DNA of 64,000 nucleotides from Gammaproteobacteria bacterium (GTDB lineage Bacteria; Pseudomonadota; Gammaproteobacteria; Steroidobacterales; Rariloculaceae), in assembly GCA_036381015.1 (NCBI GenBank), contig DASVDR010000026.1, positions 1-64,000 on the forward strand, given 5' to 3'. How positions within the stretch are numbered: position 1 is the stretch's first letter; each line of letters opens with the position of its first letter. The notes under the pieces were generated by a model. It did not search any database and was not told the origin of the DNA. It was given only the letters and a program-made list of their open reading frames with translations. A program made the position numbers and the translations under genes. Shown here piece by piece: positions 17,622-27,797 of this stretch.

Positions 17622-18319
17622 GCCGCCGCTCCCTGATGCGCGTCCTTACGGGCGGCGCTGCGCTGGAAGATTGCCGAAAGCTCCTCCATGAACGTGCCGT
17701 AGCGCACTTCGAGACGCCCAACCTGATCCGCGTAGCGGTTGTATGCGATGCCCGCCGGGATCGCCGCGAAGAGTCCCATCGCCGTAGCGATCAGCGCCTC
17801 GGAGATGTGCGGCGCCACCACGGCGATCGTCGCGCTCTGGAGGTTACTGAGCGAGTAGAACGCGTTCATGATGCCCCACACGGTGCCGAAGAGGCCGACA
17901 TAGGGGCTCGTGTTGCTGACCGTGGCGAGGAATGAAAGATTGCTTTCGAGCCGATCCATCTCGCGCAGCTGCGACACGTGCATCGAGCGGCGCGCGCCTT
18001 CGACGATCTGCTCGGCCGGCAGTCCGCCTTCCTGACGCAGCCGGCCGAACTCGCGAAAGCCGGCCTCGAAGATGCCCGCCATCCCCTGCGTCGTCTCGTC
18101 GCTATGCGAGATCTCCCGGTACAGGGTCGCGAGGTCGCCTCCCGACCAAAAGCTCTCCTCGAACTCGTTCGCGCCGCCGACCGCCTGCTTCAGCGTGCGC
18201 CGCTTCTCGATGATCACGGCCCACGACGCGATCGACGCGATCAGGAGCAACAGCAAGACGGCTTGTACGACGGGGCTCGCTTCGAGCACCAGAGTCACTA
18301 TCGAAAGATCGTTGTTCAT
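17618..18319 (-). CDS. tolQ: Tol-Pal system protein TolQ
   Basis: A 233-residue MotA/TolQ/ExbB proton-channel protein, starting MNNDLSIVTLVLEAS at 18319. Membrane spans are at about residues 15-37, 130-155 (SPYVGLFGTVWGIMNAFYSL) and 165-190 (HISEALIATAMGLFAAIPAGIAYN). It forms the proton-conducting complex with TolR. Its ATG overlaps the stop of ybgC and its stop overlaps tolR, giving a chain of coupled genes. Confidence 0.97.
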   Translation of the reverse strand: MNNDLSIVTLVLEASPVVQAVLLLLLIASIASWAVIIEKRRTLKQAVGGANEFEESFWSGGDLATLYREISHSDETTQGMAGIFEAGFREFGRLRQEGGLPAEQIVEGARRSMHVSQLREMDRLESNLSFLATVSNTSPYVGLFGTVWGIMNAFYSLSNLQSATIAVVAPHISEALIATAMGLFAAIPAGIAYNRYADQVGRLEVRYGTFMEELSAIFQRSAARKDAHQGAAA

Positions 18320-18723
18320 CGGTTCCACTCGTTCAGTAAAGCCGGCGGCAGCCTGCTCGGTCCGCCGCGCTCGGCATCCATGCACGCGACTTCGGCCGTC
18401 GCGCTGCACACCAACTCGCCGTCCGCCGTACTGCGGCGGATCTCGTGCGCGAACACGACGCGTGCGCCGCGCGCCTTCGACACGGCCGCCCGCACGTGCA
18501 GCAGGTCTCCGAGCCGTGCAGGTGCCGTGAACCGCGCCTCTACGCGCGCCAGCACGAGCAGCACGGCGTGCCGGTCGCGCAGCTCATCGTGATCGACGCC
18601 GCGGGCCCGGAGCCATTCGGTGCGGGCTCGCTCCATGAAGCGAAAGTAGCTCGCGTTGTACACGACGCCCTGCGCGTCCGTGTCCTCGAGGTAGACCCTC
18701 ACCGGCAAAACGAGCTCCTTCAT
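18316..18723 (-). CDS. ybgC: Acyl-CoA thioesterase YbgC (Tol-Pal associated)
   Basis: A 135-residue hot-dog-fold thioesterase that acts on short-chain acyl-CoA or acyl-ACP and is classically the first gene of the tol-pal operon. The active-site region reads YLEDTDAQGVVYNASYFRF, with the conserved Asp (DTDA). The His found after VVY in E. coli is Asn here; this position varies in the family (Tyr in Pseudomonas). ERARTEWLR follows as usual. Cytoplasmic, probably membrane-associated. Overlaps tolQ. Confidence 0.94.
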   Translation of the reverse strand: MKELVLPVRVYLEDTDAQGVVYNASYFRFMERARTEWLRARGVDHDELRDRHAVLLVLARVEARFTAPARLGDLLHVRAAVSKARGARVVFAHEIRRSTADGELVCSATAEVACMDAERGGPSRLPPALLNEWNR

Positions 18724-18756
18724 TCCGCGTCTTCGGCGTTTTCCCGGCCCGCGAGC

Positions 18757-19797
18757 TCAATCGAAAAGGCTCGCCGTCTCCGGCAACTCGCGCTCGGCCG
18801 GAAAAGGCAAATCGAAGTGCCGGTAGGCGGCCCGCGTCGCCACACGGCCCCGTGCCGTCCTCTTCAGAAAGCCCTCCTGTATCAGGTACGGCTCGACGAC
18901 GTCCTCGAGCGTGCCGCGCTCCTCGCCGACCGCTGCGGCGAGGCTGTCGACCCCGACGGGTCCACCGTCGAATTTCTCGATGACCGTCAAAAGCAGCTTC
19001 CGATCCATCGAATCGAAGCCGTTCGGATCCACCTGGAGCAGATCCATCGCCGCCCGAGCCACGTCGCCGTCCACGCGCCCGTCCGCCTTCACCTGCGCGT
19101 AGTCCCGCACGCGGCGCACGAGCCTGTTCGTGATCCGCGCGGTGCCGCGCGACCGTGCGGCGATCTCGCGCGCGCCGTCCTCGTTCATCGGCAGGTCCAA
19201 GATCCCGGCCGTGCGACGCGCGATCCGCATCAAATCCTCGATGCCGTAGAACTCGAGATGCTGCGTGATGCCGAAGCGGTCGCGCAGCGGCGACGTCAAG
19301 AGCCCCGCGCGCGTCGTGGCTCCGATCAGCGTGAACGGCGGCAGGTCGATCTTGATGGAGCGCGCTCCCGGCCCCTCGCCGATGACGATGTCGAGCTGGT
19401 AGTCCTCGAGCGCCGGATACAGCACCTCTTCGACCACCGGGCTCAGCCGGTGAATCTCGTCGATGAACAGCACGTCGCGCGGCTCGAGACTCGTCAGGTG
19501 ACCGGCGAGATCCCCGGCGCGCTCGAGCACGGGACCCGACGTCTGATGGAGGTTCACGCCGAGCTCGTTCGCGACGATGTGCGCGAGCGTGGTCTTGCCG
19601 AGCCCCGGCGGCCCGAACAGCAGCGTGTGATCGAGCGCTTCGTTCCGCTGCCGTGCGGCGGCGATGAAGATGCTCATCTGCTCCTTGACGCGCGGCTGGC
19701 CGACGTAGTCGGCAAGCGTTCGCGGGCGCACCGCGCGATCGAACGCCTCATCCTCGCGGGACGCAGCCCGCTCGACGACGCGCGCCTCGTCGCTCAT
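18757..19797 (-). CDS. ruvB: Holliday junction branch migration DNA helicase RuvB
   Basis: A 346-residue AAA+ motor that drives branch migration with RuvA. The Walker A motif is [12 protein letters not shown], Walker B is LFIDEIHRL, and sensor 1 lies in [10 protein letters not shown]. The C-terminal winged helix carries [17 protein letters not shown], the DNA-contact motif. The start MSDEARVVE at 19797 overlaps the ruvA stop by 4 bases. The open frame upstream of this Met is just readthrough over ruvA. The order ruvC-ruvA-ruvB is canonical. Confidence 0.98.
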   Translation of the reverse strand: MSDEARVVERAASREDEAFDRAVRPRTLADYVGQPRVKEQMSIFIAAARQRNEALDHTLLFGPPGLGKTTLAHIVANELGVNLHQTSGPVLERAGDLAGHLTSLEPRDVLFIDEIHRLSPVVEEVLYPALEDYQLDIVIGEGPGARSIKIDLPPFTLIGATTRAGLLTSPLRDRFGITQHLEFYGIEDLMRIARRTAGILDLPMNEDGAREIAARSRGTARITNRLVRRVRDYAQVKADGRVDGDVARAAMDLLQVDPNGFDSMDRKLLLTVIEKFDGGPVGVDSLAAAVGEERGTLEDVVEPYLIQEGFLKRTARGRVATRAAYRHFDLPFPAERELPETASLFD

Positions 19798-20387
19798 GGC
19801 CGACCTCCGGCTGAGTGCACGCGCCTCAGCGCCTCGCGGATCAGCTCTTCCGTCGCCATCCCCTGCGTATTGAGCCCCTTCAGCATCTTCTCGACCTCGC
19901 CGGCCTTGTAGCCGAGCGCGAGCAGCGCGTCGTGCGCCTCGCTCTCTGCCGTGGTTGCACGCAGCGGGACGACGCGGCCCGGCTGCTGCGGCACACGATC
20001 GGCCATTTCGACCAGCAGGCGCTCGGCCGTCTTGCGGCCTACGCCCGGAATCTTCGTGAGGCTCGCGAGATCCTTCTCGCGGATGCACTGATAAAAACCT
20101 TCGACGCTCATGCCGGACAGCACGGCGAGCGCGATGCGGGCTCCCACGCCGCTGACTTTCAGCAGGCTGCGAAAAAGCGAGCGCTCGGCTTCGGTGACGA
20201 ACCCGTAGAGCACGTGTGCGTCCTCCCGCACGAGCAAATGCGTGACGAGCGTCAGAGGCTGGCCGAGCTCCGGCAGCTTGTAGAACGTGGACATCGGCGC
20301 ATCGACCTCGTAGCCGACGCCCGCGACCTCGACCGTCAGCGACGGCGGCCGCTTGCTCACGAGCGTCCCTTTGAGGAAGCCGATCAC
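19794..20387 (-). CDS. ruvA: Holliday junction branch migration protein RuvA
   Basis: A 197-residue tetrameric junction-binding protein. It begins with GTG at 20387 ([12 protein letters not shown]), overlapping the ruvC stop by 4 bases. Domain I is the OB fold, with [16 protein letters not shown]. Domain II has two helix-hairpin-helix motifs, visible in [18 protein letters not shown] and [16 protein letters not shown]. Domain III, from about residue 150, binds RuvB. The GTG start explains why the open frame appears much longer upstream. Confidence 0.97.
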   Translation of the reverse strand: MIGFLKGTLVSKRPPSLTVEVAGVGYEVDAPMSTFYKLPELGQPLTLVTHLLVREDAHVLYGFVTEAERSLFRSLLKVSGVGARIALAVLSGMSVEGFYQCIREKDLASLTKIPGVGRKTAERLLVEMADRVPQQPGRVVPLRATTAESEAHDALLALGYKAGEVEKMLKGLNTQGMATEELIREALRRVHSAGGRP

Positions 20388-20893
20388 GGACCCCCCGTCG
20401 CCTCGAGCAACGTCGCGCGGGCGCCGCGTGAATGCGCGTGACAGATCGCCGCCGCGAGCGCGTCGGCGGCGTCGGCCTGCACGTCGTCGCGGAGCCCGAG
20501 CATCATCTTCACCATGCGCTGAACCTGAATCTTCTCCGCTCCGCCGCGGCCCACGACCGCCTTCTTGATGTGGCGCGGCGAGTATTCGAAGACGGGAATG
20601 CGGGCGCGGAAAGTGGCGCAAAGCGCTGCTGCGCGAGCTTGCCCGAGCTTCAACGCGCTGTCGGCATTGCGGTGCACGAATATGCTCTCGATCGCGATCT
20701 CGGTCGGCTGAAACTCGGCGACGACGCGGCCGAGCCCCTCGAAGATCAGACGCAGCCGTTCGCAGTGCTCCCCGGCCGTGCGAATGCTGCCCCATTCGAC
20801 GGCCCGCGCCACGGCGCCTCTCGCGTCGACGATCCCGAAGCCCGTGACCTGCGATCCAGGATCGATCCCGAGAATGCGCACGCAACCGTTCAC
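20384..20893 (-). CDS. ruvC: Crossover junction endodeoxyribonuclease RuvC
   Basis: A 169-residue RNase H-fold nuclease that cuts Holliday junctions. The four acidic catalytic residues are recognisable in [14 protein letters not shown] (Asp), [20 protein letters not shown] (Glu) and [15 protein letters not shown] (two Asp). The C-terminal length is typical. It lies between yebC (45-base gap) and ruvA (4-base overlap). Confidence 0.97.
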   Translation of the reverse strand: MNGCVRILGIDPGSQVTGFGIVDARGAVARAVEWGSIRTAGEHCERLRLIFEGLGRVVAEFQPTEIAIESIFVHRNADSALKLGQARAAALCATFRARIPVFEYSPRHIKKAVVGRGGAEKIQVQRMVKMMLGLRDDVQADAADALAAAICHAHSRGARATLLEATGGP

Positions 20894-20938
20894 AGACGCG
20901 CAGGCCGGCAGGACGGCGGAAGCGCCGCTCGGGCGGCG

Positions 20939-21685
20939 CTAGGCCGTCTCCTCCAGCAGCTCCTCGGGAATGTCCGCATTCGTGTAGACGTTCTGCACGT
21001 CGTCGAGCTCGTCGAGCGCGTCGAGGAGCTTCAGCAGCGATTCGGCCTGCCCGGCCTCGATCCTGACCTTCGTCGAAGCGCGCATCGTGACCTCCGCGGT
21101 CTCCGGCTCGAGGCCGGCGCTCACCATCGCATCGCGCACGGCCTCGAAGTCCTCGGGGGCGGTCAGCACGTCGACGCTGCCGTCCTCGTTCGTGACGACG
21201 TCGGACGCGCCCGCCTCGATCGCCGCGTCCATGAGGCGATTCTCGTCGCTGCCCCGGGGATAGGTCAGCTGCCCGAGCTGCGTGAAGAGGTAGGCCACCG
21301 AGCCGTCGGCGCCGAGGTTGCCGCCGTGCTTCGAGAACGCGTGCCGCACATCGGCGACGGTGCGGTTGCGATTGTCCGTGAGGCAGTCGACCATCACCGC
21401 CACGCCTCCGGGACCGTAGCCCTCGTAGCGCGCCTCCTCGTACTGCGTGCCCTCGAGCTCGCCGGTGCCGCGCTTGATCGCGCGTTCCATGTTCTCCTTC
21501 GGCATGCTCTGCGCCTTCGCTTTGTCGATGGCGAGGCGCAAGCGGGGATTCGAAGCGGGGTCGCCCCCGCCCGCGCGCGCAGCGATCGTGATCTCGCGGA
21601 TCAGCTTCGTGAAGATCTTGCCGCGCTTGGCATCCTGGGCGCCTTTCCTGAAGCGGATGTTGGCCCATTTGCTGTGACCCGCCAT
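20939..21685 (-). CDS. yebC: YebC/PmpR family regulatory/translation factor
   Basis: A 248-residue TACO1/YebC-family protein beginning [20 protein letters not shown], the family signature. [23 protein letters not shown] lies in the middle. Members were described as transcription regulators, and later work links the family to relief of ribosome stalling at proline stretches. Cytoplasmic. First gene of the ruv-tol run here. Open frame upstream of the Met at 21685 lacks the family sequence and is not coding. Confidence 0.96.
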   Translation of the reverse strand: MAGHSKWANIRFRKGAQDAKRGKIFTKLIREITIAARAGGGDPASNPRLRLAIDKAKAQSMPKENMERAIKRGTGELEGTQYEEARYEGYGPGGVAVMVDCLTDNRNRTVADVRHAFSKHGGNLGADGSVAYLFTQLGQLTYPRGSDENRLMDAAIEAGASDVVTNEDGSVDVLTAPEDFEAVRDAMVSAGLEPETAEVTMRASTKVRIEAGQAESLLKLLDALDELDDVQNVYTNADIPEELLEETA

Positions 21686-21980
21686 GTCACTGCACTCCCG
21701 GCATCTTGCTGAACGACGGCATCGGGGCGGGCGCATGCGGCGCGGCGCCGCGACGTCCCCCCCACGAGCATCCGTCCGAGTCGATGCGAGCCCGGCTCGC
21801 GCTCGGATTCTTCGGACACCCCCTGCCCCGTACTCGAAAACTCCGTAACCCACACGGCGGACCCATCCGCCCGCCGGCGCCTATCATAACGGCATTCGGC
21901 CGGCGATCGCGACAGGAATCGGGTGCGTCGAAAAGAGGCGAAATCGGCGCGAAAAGAGGCGAAAAATGGCCTCGCTCAGA

Positions 21981-22030
21981 AAAAGGTGTCAGACACCTTT
22001 TCCCGCGCGGAAAAGGTGTCTGACACCTTT
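21981..22030. repeat. Paired palindromic repeat (ggtgtcagacacc)
   Basis: Two copies of the palindrome aaggtgtcagacacctt (21983-21999, and its complement at 22013-22029) are separated by a small palindromic centre (cccgcgcgg). Together they form a larger inverted repeat just after the lpd stop codon. The same unit occurs at 48141-48235. This is the pattern of a dispersed REP-like element of the kind mobilised by IS200-type REP-associated transposases. It may also act as a 3' hairpin for the lpd transcript. Confidence 0.75.
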
Positions 22031-22032
22031 GT

Positions 22033-23460
22033 TCAGCGGTTGATCGCGTGAATCGCGCGCTTGTCGGCGCCGAGCGCCGCTTCGTGGAGGGCTTCGCTCA
22101 AGGTCGGATGAGCGTGAATTGTCCGCTGCAAGTCTTCGGCCGAAGCGGAAAATTCCATCGCGACGACGGCTTCGGCGACGAGCTCCCCGGCCATCGGCCC
22201 GATGATGTGCACACCGAGGATGTCGTCGTACTCGCCGTCGGCGATGAGCTTGACGAAGCCGGCCGTCTGCTGCAGCGCCTTCGCGCGGCCGTTGATGGAG
22301 AACGGGAACGTCCCGACCTTGTACTTGCGGCCCTCCGCCTTGACCTGCTCCTCGGTCGAACCCACCCACGCGATCTCGGGGGCGGTGTAAATCACCGACG
22401 GGATCGTGCGGTAGTTGACCTCGGCGGTATGACCCGCGATCAGCTCGGCCACCATCACGCCTTCCTCGGTCCCCTTGTGCGCGAGCATCGGACCGCGCAC
22501 GACGTCGCCGACCGCCCAAACGTCCCGCGCCGTCGTTCGGCAGCTCCCGTCGACCTTGATGAAGCCGCGCTCGTCGAGCTCGACGCCGGTTCCCGGCCCG
22601 AGCAGCCCGTCCGTGTAGGGCCGCCGGCCGACACAAACGATCAGGCGATCGACCTCGAGCTCCCGCGCCGCGCCCTCCTGCTCGTATCGCACCTTGACGC
22701 GGCCGCCGCGCGCGTCCGCGCCCGTGACCTTCGCACCGAGCCGAACGTCGAGGCCCTGCCGCTTGAACTGACGCAGCGCCTCGGTCGCGACCTGCTGATC
22801 GACCGCATATAAGAAGGTGTCGAGCGCCTCGAGCAGCACGACCTCCGAGCCGAGCCGACGCCAGACGCTGCCGAGCTCGAGGCCGATCACCCCGGCGCCG
22901 ATCACGCCGAGCCGCTTCGGCACTTGCGAGAACTCGAGCGCGCCGGCGGAGTCCACGATGAGCTCGCCGTCGAACTTCGCGACCGGCAGCTCCATGGGCG
23001 CCGAGCCCGTCGCGATCACCACGTGCTTCGCCTCGAGCACCCGCTTGCCGTCGCCGCCGTCGACCTCCACCCGGTTGCCGCTCGTGAGCCGGCCGTGACC
23101 TTTGACCGCCGTGACGCCCGCCGCTTTGAACAGCGCCTCGATCCCGGACGTGAGCTGCTTCACGATCGACCGCTTGCGATCCAGCATCGCCGCGAGATCG
23201 AGCTCGAGCGATCCGATCCGGATGCCGTGCGTGTTGAGCTCCGTGTGCGCGCGGTGATAGAGCTCCGAGGACTCGAGCAGCGCCTTCGACGGAATGCATC
23301 CGACGTTCAGGCACGTGCCGCCGAACGGGCGGCTGCCGTCGGGCGCGGTCCATTCGTCCACGCAGGCGGTCGACAGGCCGAGCTGAGCGGCCCGAATCGC
23401 GGCCGGATAACCCGCCGGACCGCCGCCGATCACGACGACGTCGAAATTGTTGTCGTTCAT
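22033..23460 (-). CDS. lpdA: Dihydrolipoyl dehydrogenase (E3)
   Basis: A 475-residue FAD flavoprotein that reoxidises lipoamide on SucB using NAD+. The FAD-binding motif VVVIGGGPAGYPAAI is near the start, and the redox disulphide is GGTCLNVGCIPSK. The NAD-binding site is VIGAGVIGLELGSVW, and the catalytic His-Glu lies in HAHPTLSEALHEA near the C-terminus. Third gene of sucA-sucB-lpd, 8 bases after sucB. A REP-like repeat follows the stop codon. Confidence 0.97.
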   Translation of the reverse strand: MNDNNFDVVVIGGGPAGYPAAIRAAQLGLSTACVDEWTAPDGSRPFGGTCLNVGCIPSKALLESSELYHRAHTELNTHGIRIGSLELDLAAMLDRKRSIVKQLTSGIEALFKAAGVTAVKGHGRLTSGNRVEVDGGDGKRVLEAKHVVIATGSAPMELPVAKFDGELIVDSAGALEFSQVPKRLGVIGAGVIGLELGSVWRRLGSEVVLLEALDTFLYAVDQQVATEALRQFKRQGLDVRLGAKVTGADARGGRVKVRYEQEGAARELEVDRLIVCVGRRPYTDGLLGPGTGVELDERGFIKVDGSCRTTARDVWAVGDVVRGPMLAHKGTEEGVMVAELIAGHTAEVNYRTIPSVIYTAPEIAWVGSTEEQVKAEGRKYKVGTFPFSINGRAKALQQTAGFVKLIADGEYDDILGVHIIGPMAGELVAEAVVAMEFSASAEDLQRTIHAHPTLSEALHEAALGADKRAIHAINR

Positions 23461-23468
23461 TTGGACGC

Positions 23469-24812
23469 TCAGATTTGCAGGATCAGCCTCGCCGGGTCTT
23501 CCAGCGATCGTTTGACGTGCACGAGGAACTGAACGGCCTCGCGCCCGTCGACAATGCGATGATCGTAAGTCAAAGCGAGGTACATCATCGGCCGGATCTC
23601 GACCTTGCCGTCGACGGCCATCGGCCGCTCCTGGATCTTGTGCATCCCGAGGATGCCGCTCTGCGGGGGATTGATGATCGGCGTCGACATCAGCGAGCCG
23701 AACACGCCGCCATTAGTGATCGTGAACGTGCCGCCCGTCAGCTCGTCGAGCCCGATGTCGCCGGTGCCTGCGCGGCGGGCAAAATCCGCGATCGTCTTCT
23801 CGATCTCGGCGAAGCTCATGTTCTCGGCGTTGCGCAGCACCGGAACGAGCAGGCCCCGCTCGCTGGACACCGCGACGCCGATGTCGAAGTACTCGTGGTA
23901 GATGATGTCGGTGCCGTCGATCGACGCGTTCAGCAGCGGAAACTGGCGCAACGCCTCGATCGACGCGCGCACGAAGAACGACATGAAGCCGAGCTTGATT
24001 TCGTTCTTCTTCTGGAACTCCTCCTGATAGCGCCGGCGCAACTCCATCACGGCCGTCATGTCGACCTCGTTGAAGGTCGTGAGCATCGCCGCCGTCCGCT
24101 GCGCTTCCACGAGCCGCTCCGCGATTCGCCTCCGCAGCCGCGTCATCGCGACGCGCTGCTCCGCGCGGGCCGTGGCCGGCGGCGGCACCGACGGCCGCGC
24201 CTCCTCGTCGAACGCCGTGGCCGCCGTGGACTGCGTGCTCGCGAGGTAGTCGAGCACGTCGGCCTTCGTCACGCGCCCTTCGCGCCCGGAGCCCCGGATG
24301 GCCGCCGGGTCGATGTCGTGCTCCTCGACGAGCTTACGCACGGCCGGCCCCATCCGCGGCGCGGCCTCACGGGCTTCGAGAGGAGGCTCGGGCGCAGCGC
24401 GCCGCTCGTCGGCCGCGCCCCGCCGGACGTCGAGCCGCGCGGGCTCGACGGGTGCAGGCTCCGGCCGCTTCTCCGCCGGCGTCCTCTCGCGGACGGCTTC
24501 GCGGGCCGCCGCCTCGGCGGCGACCGCGCCCTCCTGCGCCTCGGGCTCGGCACGCGCCGCCGCCTTCGCCGCGTCGCCGGTTTCGAGCACGGCGAGCACC
24601 TGGCCGGCCGTCACGGTCGAGCCGTCTTGAACTTTAATTTCTTTGATTATTCCGTCACTTGGCGCAGGAACTTCCAGCACTACTTTATCGGTCTCGAGGT
24701 CGACGAGATTCTCATCCCGGCGAACGCTCTCTCCCGCTTTCTTGTGCCAGGCGACGAGCGTCGCGTCGGCGACGGACTCCGGAAGCTGCGGAACTTTGAC
24801 CTCGATGCTCAC
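23469..24812 (-). CDS. sucB: 2-oxoglutarate dehydrogenase E2, dihydrolipoyl succinyltransferase
   Basis: A 447-residue E2 with one lipoyl domain (lipoylated Lys in [16 protein letters not shown], near residue 43). An Ala/Glu/Pro-rich linker follows, then an E3-binding domain ([20 protein letters not shown]). The C-terminal catalytic core ends with [20 protein letters not shown], which includes the catalytic His and Asp. Forms the core of the TCA-cycle complex. It lies 9 bases after sucA. Confidence 0.97.
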   Translation of the reverse strand: MSIEVKVPQLPESVADATLVAWHKKAGESVRRDENLVDLETDKVVLEVPAPSDGIIKEIKVQDGSTVTAGQVLAVLETGDAAKAAARAEPEAQEGAVAAEAAAREAVRERTPAEKRPEPAPVEPARLDVRRGAADERRAAPEPPLEAREAAPRMGPAVRKLVEEHDIDPAAIRGSGREGRVTKADVLDYLASTQSTAATAFDEEARPSVPPPATARAEQRVAMTRLRRRIAERLVEAQRTAAMLTTFNEVDMTAVMELRRRYQEEFQKKNEIKLGFMSFFVRASIEALRQFPLLNASIDGTDIIYHEYFDIGVAVSSERGLLVPVLRNAENMSFAEIEKTIADFARRAGTGDIGLDELTGGTFTITNGGVFGSLMSTPIINPPQSGILGMHKIQERPMAVDGKVEIRPMMYLALTYDHRIVDGREAVQFLVHVKRSLEDPARLILQI

Positions 24813-24821
24813 CTTTGCCTT

Positions 24822-27692
24822 CTAAGCGCGCTTGGCCAGGGATGATTGTCGCTCGCGCGTGTCGGCCGCAAGGGCGGCGGATACCAACGCCCGTTGCTGC
24901 CGCACGTGCAGCGAGTGGATGCCGGACGCCGGCGCCGCGGCACCGGGCCGACCCGCATAGAACAGCTGATGCGCGTCCGTCAGCGGTTCCTGAAGCCGGT
25001 GGCGGATCTGGTACCACGCGCCCTGATTCTGGGGCTCCTCCTGGCACCAGATGATCTCTTTCGCGTTCGGGTAGCGCGCGATCGTGCGCGCGTAGTCCTC
25101 GATCGGGAACGGGTAAAGCTCCTCGATGCGCACGATGGCGACGCGATCGAGCTTCTCCGCGCGGCGGGTCTCCGCAAGCTCGTAATAGACCTTGCCGCTG
25201 CAGAACACGATGCGACGCACCTTTTTCTCGTCGAGCGCCTCGACCTCGCCGATGAGCGGGTGGAACCGCCCGCCGGCAAAGTCCTCGAGCGAGGACACCG
25301 ACAATCGGTGTCTCAGCAGGCTTTTCGGCGTCATGACGACCAGCGGCTTGCGCAGCGGGCGCAGCATTTGGCGCCTGAGCAGGTGAAACATCTGCGCCGG
25401 CGTTGAAGGGACGCACACCTGCATGTTGTGCTCGGCGCAAAGCTGGAGGAAGCGCTCGAGACGCGCGGAGGAATGCTCCGGCCCCTGTCCCTCGTAGCCG
25501 TGCGGCAGGAACAGCGTGAGCCCCGAAAGCCGGCCCCACTTGGCTTCGCCCGACGAGATGAACTGATCGATCAGCACTTGCGCGCCGTTCGCGAAGTCGC
25601 CGAACTGCGCCTCCCAGATGACGAGGCAATCGGGCGACGTGGTGCTGTAGCCGTACTCGAAGCCGAGCACCGCCTCCTCGGACAGGATGGAGTCGGCGAC
25701 GAGAAACGCGCTCTCGTCTTCGACGACGTGAGCGAGCGGAATGTACACCTCGCCGTTCGCCTGGTTGAACAGCGCGGCGTGCCGGTGGAAAAACGTCCCT
25801 CGCCGCGTGTCCTGACCGATGAGGCGCACGTGGAAGCGCTCGGCGAGGAGCGACGCGTACGCGAGGTTCTCCGCGAAGCCCCAGTCCGCGTCGATCTCGC
25901 CCGCGGCCATTCGCCGCCGGTCTTCGATGATGCGCTGCACGCGCGGATGAAGCTGGAAGTCCGGCGGAACGCGGTTCATCAGCGCCGACAGGCGCTCGAT
26001 CTCGGGCATCGGCAAGCCGGTGTCGACGGACTCGCCGAGCCCGGCCTGCTGGTAGCGGCTCCAATCGACCGTGTGCTGGTTGCCGAGCATGCCGAGGGCG
26101 TCGTCGTTCGGGTTGCGCCCCTCGTCGAGGCACGTGCGGTATGCGTCCGCGATTTCGTCGAGGTCTTCCTTCGAGACGACGCCGAGCTCGTTGAGCTTGC
26201 GGCCGTATATCGACAGGACGCTCGGGTGCCGCCGGATCGTTTGGTACATGATCGGCTGCGTCGCTGCGGGCTCGTCCGCCTCGTTGTGCCCCAAACGGCG
26301 GTAGCAGACGAGATCGATGAAGACGTCCTTGTGAAACCTCTGACGATAGGCGAGCGCGAGCCGGATCGCCGCGACCGCGGCCTCGGGGTCGTCGCCGTTC
26401 ACGTGGAAGACCGGCGCCTCGATCATCTTCGCGATGTCGGAGCAGTACGGCGTGGAGCGCGTGTCCGACGGATCGCTCGTCGTGAAGCCGATCTGGTTGT
26501 TGATGATGATGTGGATCGTGCCGCCGGTGTAGAAGGCCCGGGTCTGCGACAGCTGCAACGTCTCGGCGACGACGCCCTGCCCCGCCACGGCCGCGTCCCC
26601 GTGGATCAGCACCGGAACCACCTCGTCGCCGTCACGGTCCCCGCGCCGATCCTGGCGGGCACGGACGGAGCCTTCGACGACCGGGTCCACGATCTCGAGG
26701 TGCGACGGGTTGAACGCGAGCACGACGTGCACGTTCCCTCCCGGCGTGCGCAGATCCGACGAGAAGCCGAGATGGTATTTCACGTCGCCCGAGCCCTTGA
26801 GCGCCGCGAGATCGTAAGAGTCCTCGAACTCCGAGAAAAGCTCCTGCGGCGACTTGCCGAGCACGTTCACCAGAACGTTGAGCCGCCCGCGGTGCGCCAT
26901 GCCGATCACGATCTCTTGGACGCCCCGCTCGCCGGCGCGCTGGATCAGATCGTCGAGAATCGCAATGAGCGTCTCGCCGCCCTCGAGCGAGAAGCGCTTT
27001 TGACCGACGTACTTGGTATTGAGATAGCGCTCGATGCCTTCGGCGCGGGTCAGGCTACGGAGGATCGCAAGCTGCTCGTCCTTCGTGATCTGCCAGTGCG
27101 CCATGCAGTCCTCGAACCGCTCGCGCAGCCACAAGCGCTCGCGAGCCCGGGAGATGTGCGCAAACTCCGCCGCGAGCTTGCCGCAGTAGATCTTCTGCAG
27201 CAGCGCGAGGATGTCGCGCAGCTTCATGCGCGCATGCCCGGTGCCCGCCAGGCCGCCGGTATAGAACTCGCGATCGAAATCGGCCGGCTCTATCCCGAGA
27301 AAGTCGAGCTTCAGGACCTGCGGCGTATGCCGCTTCCACAGCCCCAGAGGGTCGAGATCGGCGATTTGGTGGCCGCGCAGGCTGTAGACCTGGATCAGGC
27401 GCGACACGGCGGCCTGCTTCTCGCTCGCCGGCGCGTCGGCGGGCGCCGACACCCTCGCCGCCACCGCGCCCGCGGCCGGATGCGTCTTCAGCCTCTTGCC
27501 GATCGCGGCGACGATCGGCCCGTGCGCGACGTCGTCCGGAGCCGAGCCGATGTCGTCGAACAGACGCCGCCATACCTCCGGCACGCTCGCCGGCGACTCG
27601 AGGTAGGACTCGTAGAGCGCTTCGATGAAGCTGGCGTTCGCGCCTTGGAGGGGGGTCGATCGGAGCTGCTGCTTGAATAACGTACTGCTCAT
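24822..27692 (-). CDS. sucA: 2-oxoglutarate dehydrogenase E1
   Basis: A 956-residue thiamine-diphosphate enzyme that decarboxylates 2-oxoglutarate. I take the start at MSSTLFKQQ (27692); an in-frame codon at 27770 would add 26 unlikely residues. Landmarks are the N-terminal FIEALYESYLESPASVPEVW, GMAHRGRLNVLVNVLGKSP, IHGDAAVAGQGVVAETLQLS for the cofactor region, and the C-terminal IIWCQEEPQNQGAWYQIRHR. First gene of sucA-sucB-lpd, with a likely promoter at 27760-27787. The organism also encodes a KorAB-type enzyme for the same substrate at 36-39 kb. Confidence 0.98.
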   Translation of the reverse strand: MSSTLFKQQLRSTPLQGANASFIEALYESYLESPASVPEVWRRLFDDIGSAPDDVAHGPIVAAIGKRLKTHPAAGAVAARVSAPADAPASEKQAAVSRLIQVYSLRGHQIADLDPLGLWKRHTPQVLKLDFLGIEPADFDREFYTGGLAGTGHARMKLRDILALLQKIYCGKLAAEFAHISRARERLWLRERFEDCMAHWQITKDEQLAILRSLTRAEGIERYLNTKYVGQKRFSLEGGETLIAILDDLIQRAGERGVQEIVIGMAHRGRLNVLVNVLGKSPQELFSEFEDSYDLAALKGSGDVKYHLGFSSDLRTPGGNVHVVLAFNPSHLEIVDPVVEGSVRARQDRRGDRDGDEVVPVLIHGDAAVAGQGVVAETLQLSQTRAFYTGGTIHIIINNQIGFTTSDPSDTRSTPYCSDIAKMIEAPVFHVNGDDPEAAVAAIRLALAYRQRFHKDVFIDLVCYRRLGHNEADEPAATQPIMYQTIRRHPSVLSIYGRKLNELGVVSKEDLDEIADAYRTCLDEGRNPNDDALGMLGNQHTVDWSRYQQAGLGESVDTGLPMPEIERLSALMNRVPPDFQLHPRVQRIIEDRRRMAAGEIDADWGFAENLAYASLLAERFHVRLIGQDTRRGTFFHRHAALFNQANGEVYIPLAHVVEDESAFLVADSILSEEAVLGFEYGYSTTSPDCLVIWEAQFGDFANGAQVLIDQFISSGEAKWGRLSGLTLFLPHGYEGQGPEHSSARLERFLQLCAEHNMQVCVPSTPAQMFHLLRRQMLRPLRKPLVVMTPKSLLRHRLSVSSLEDFAGGRFHPLIGEVEALDEKKVRRIVFCSGKVYYELAETRRAEKLDRVAIVRIEELYPFPIEDYARTIARYPNAKEIIWCQEEPQNQGAWYQIRHRLQEPLTDAHQLFYAGRPGAAAPASGIHSLHVRQQRALVSAALAADTRERQSSLAKRA

Positions 27693-27759
27693 TACCGGGA
27701 CTCGAAACCGGAGAGGCGCACCGGCGGGCATCATGCCGCTCGAGCCGAAAGGCCGGCGT

Positions 27760-27787
27760 AGTGTAGCCAAACGAAGATCAACTTCAA
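27760..27787 (-). promoter_or_regulatory. Candidate sigma70 promoter of sucAB-lpd
   Basis: On the minus strand TTGAAG (27787-27782) and TACACT (27765-27760) are spaced by 16 bases, about 68 bases before the sucA ATG. The -35 lies just ahead of the convergent-free end of the upstream gene. Confidence 0.45.
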
Positions 27788-27797
27788 ACGCGAGCGC

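Noticed and set aside
20388-21668. N-terminal extension of ruvA over ruvC and yebC
   Set aside because: RuvA starts with GTG at 20387. The upstream frame is just a shadow of two other genes.
25428-27680. 750-codon plus-strand frame over sucA
   Set aside because: It is antisense to a canonical enzyme with all its motifs, and its protein has no recognisable domain.
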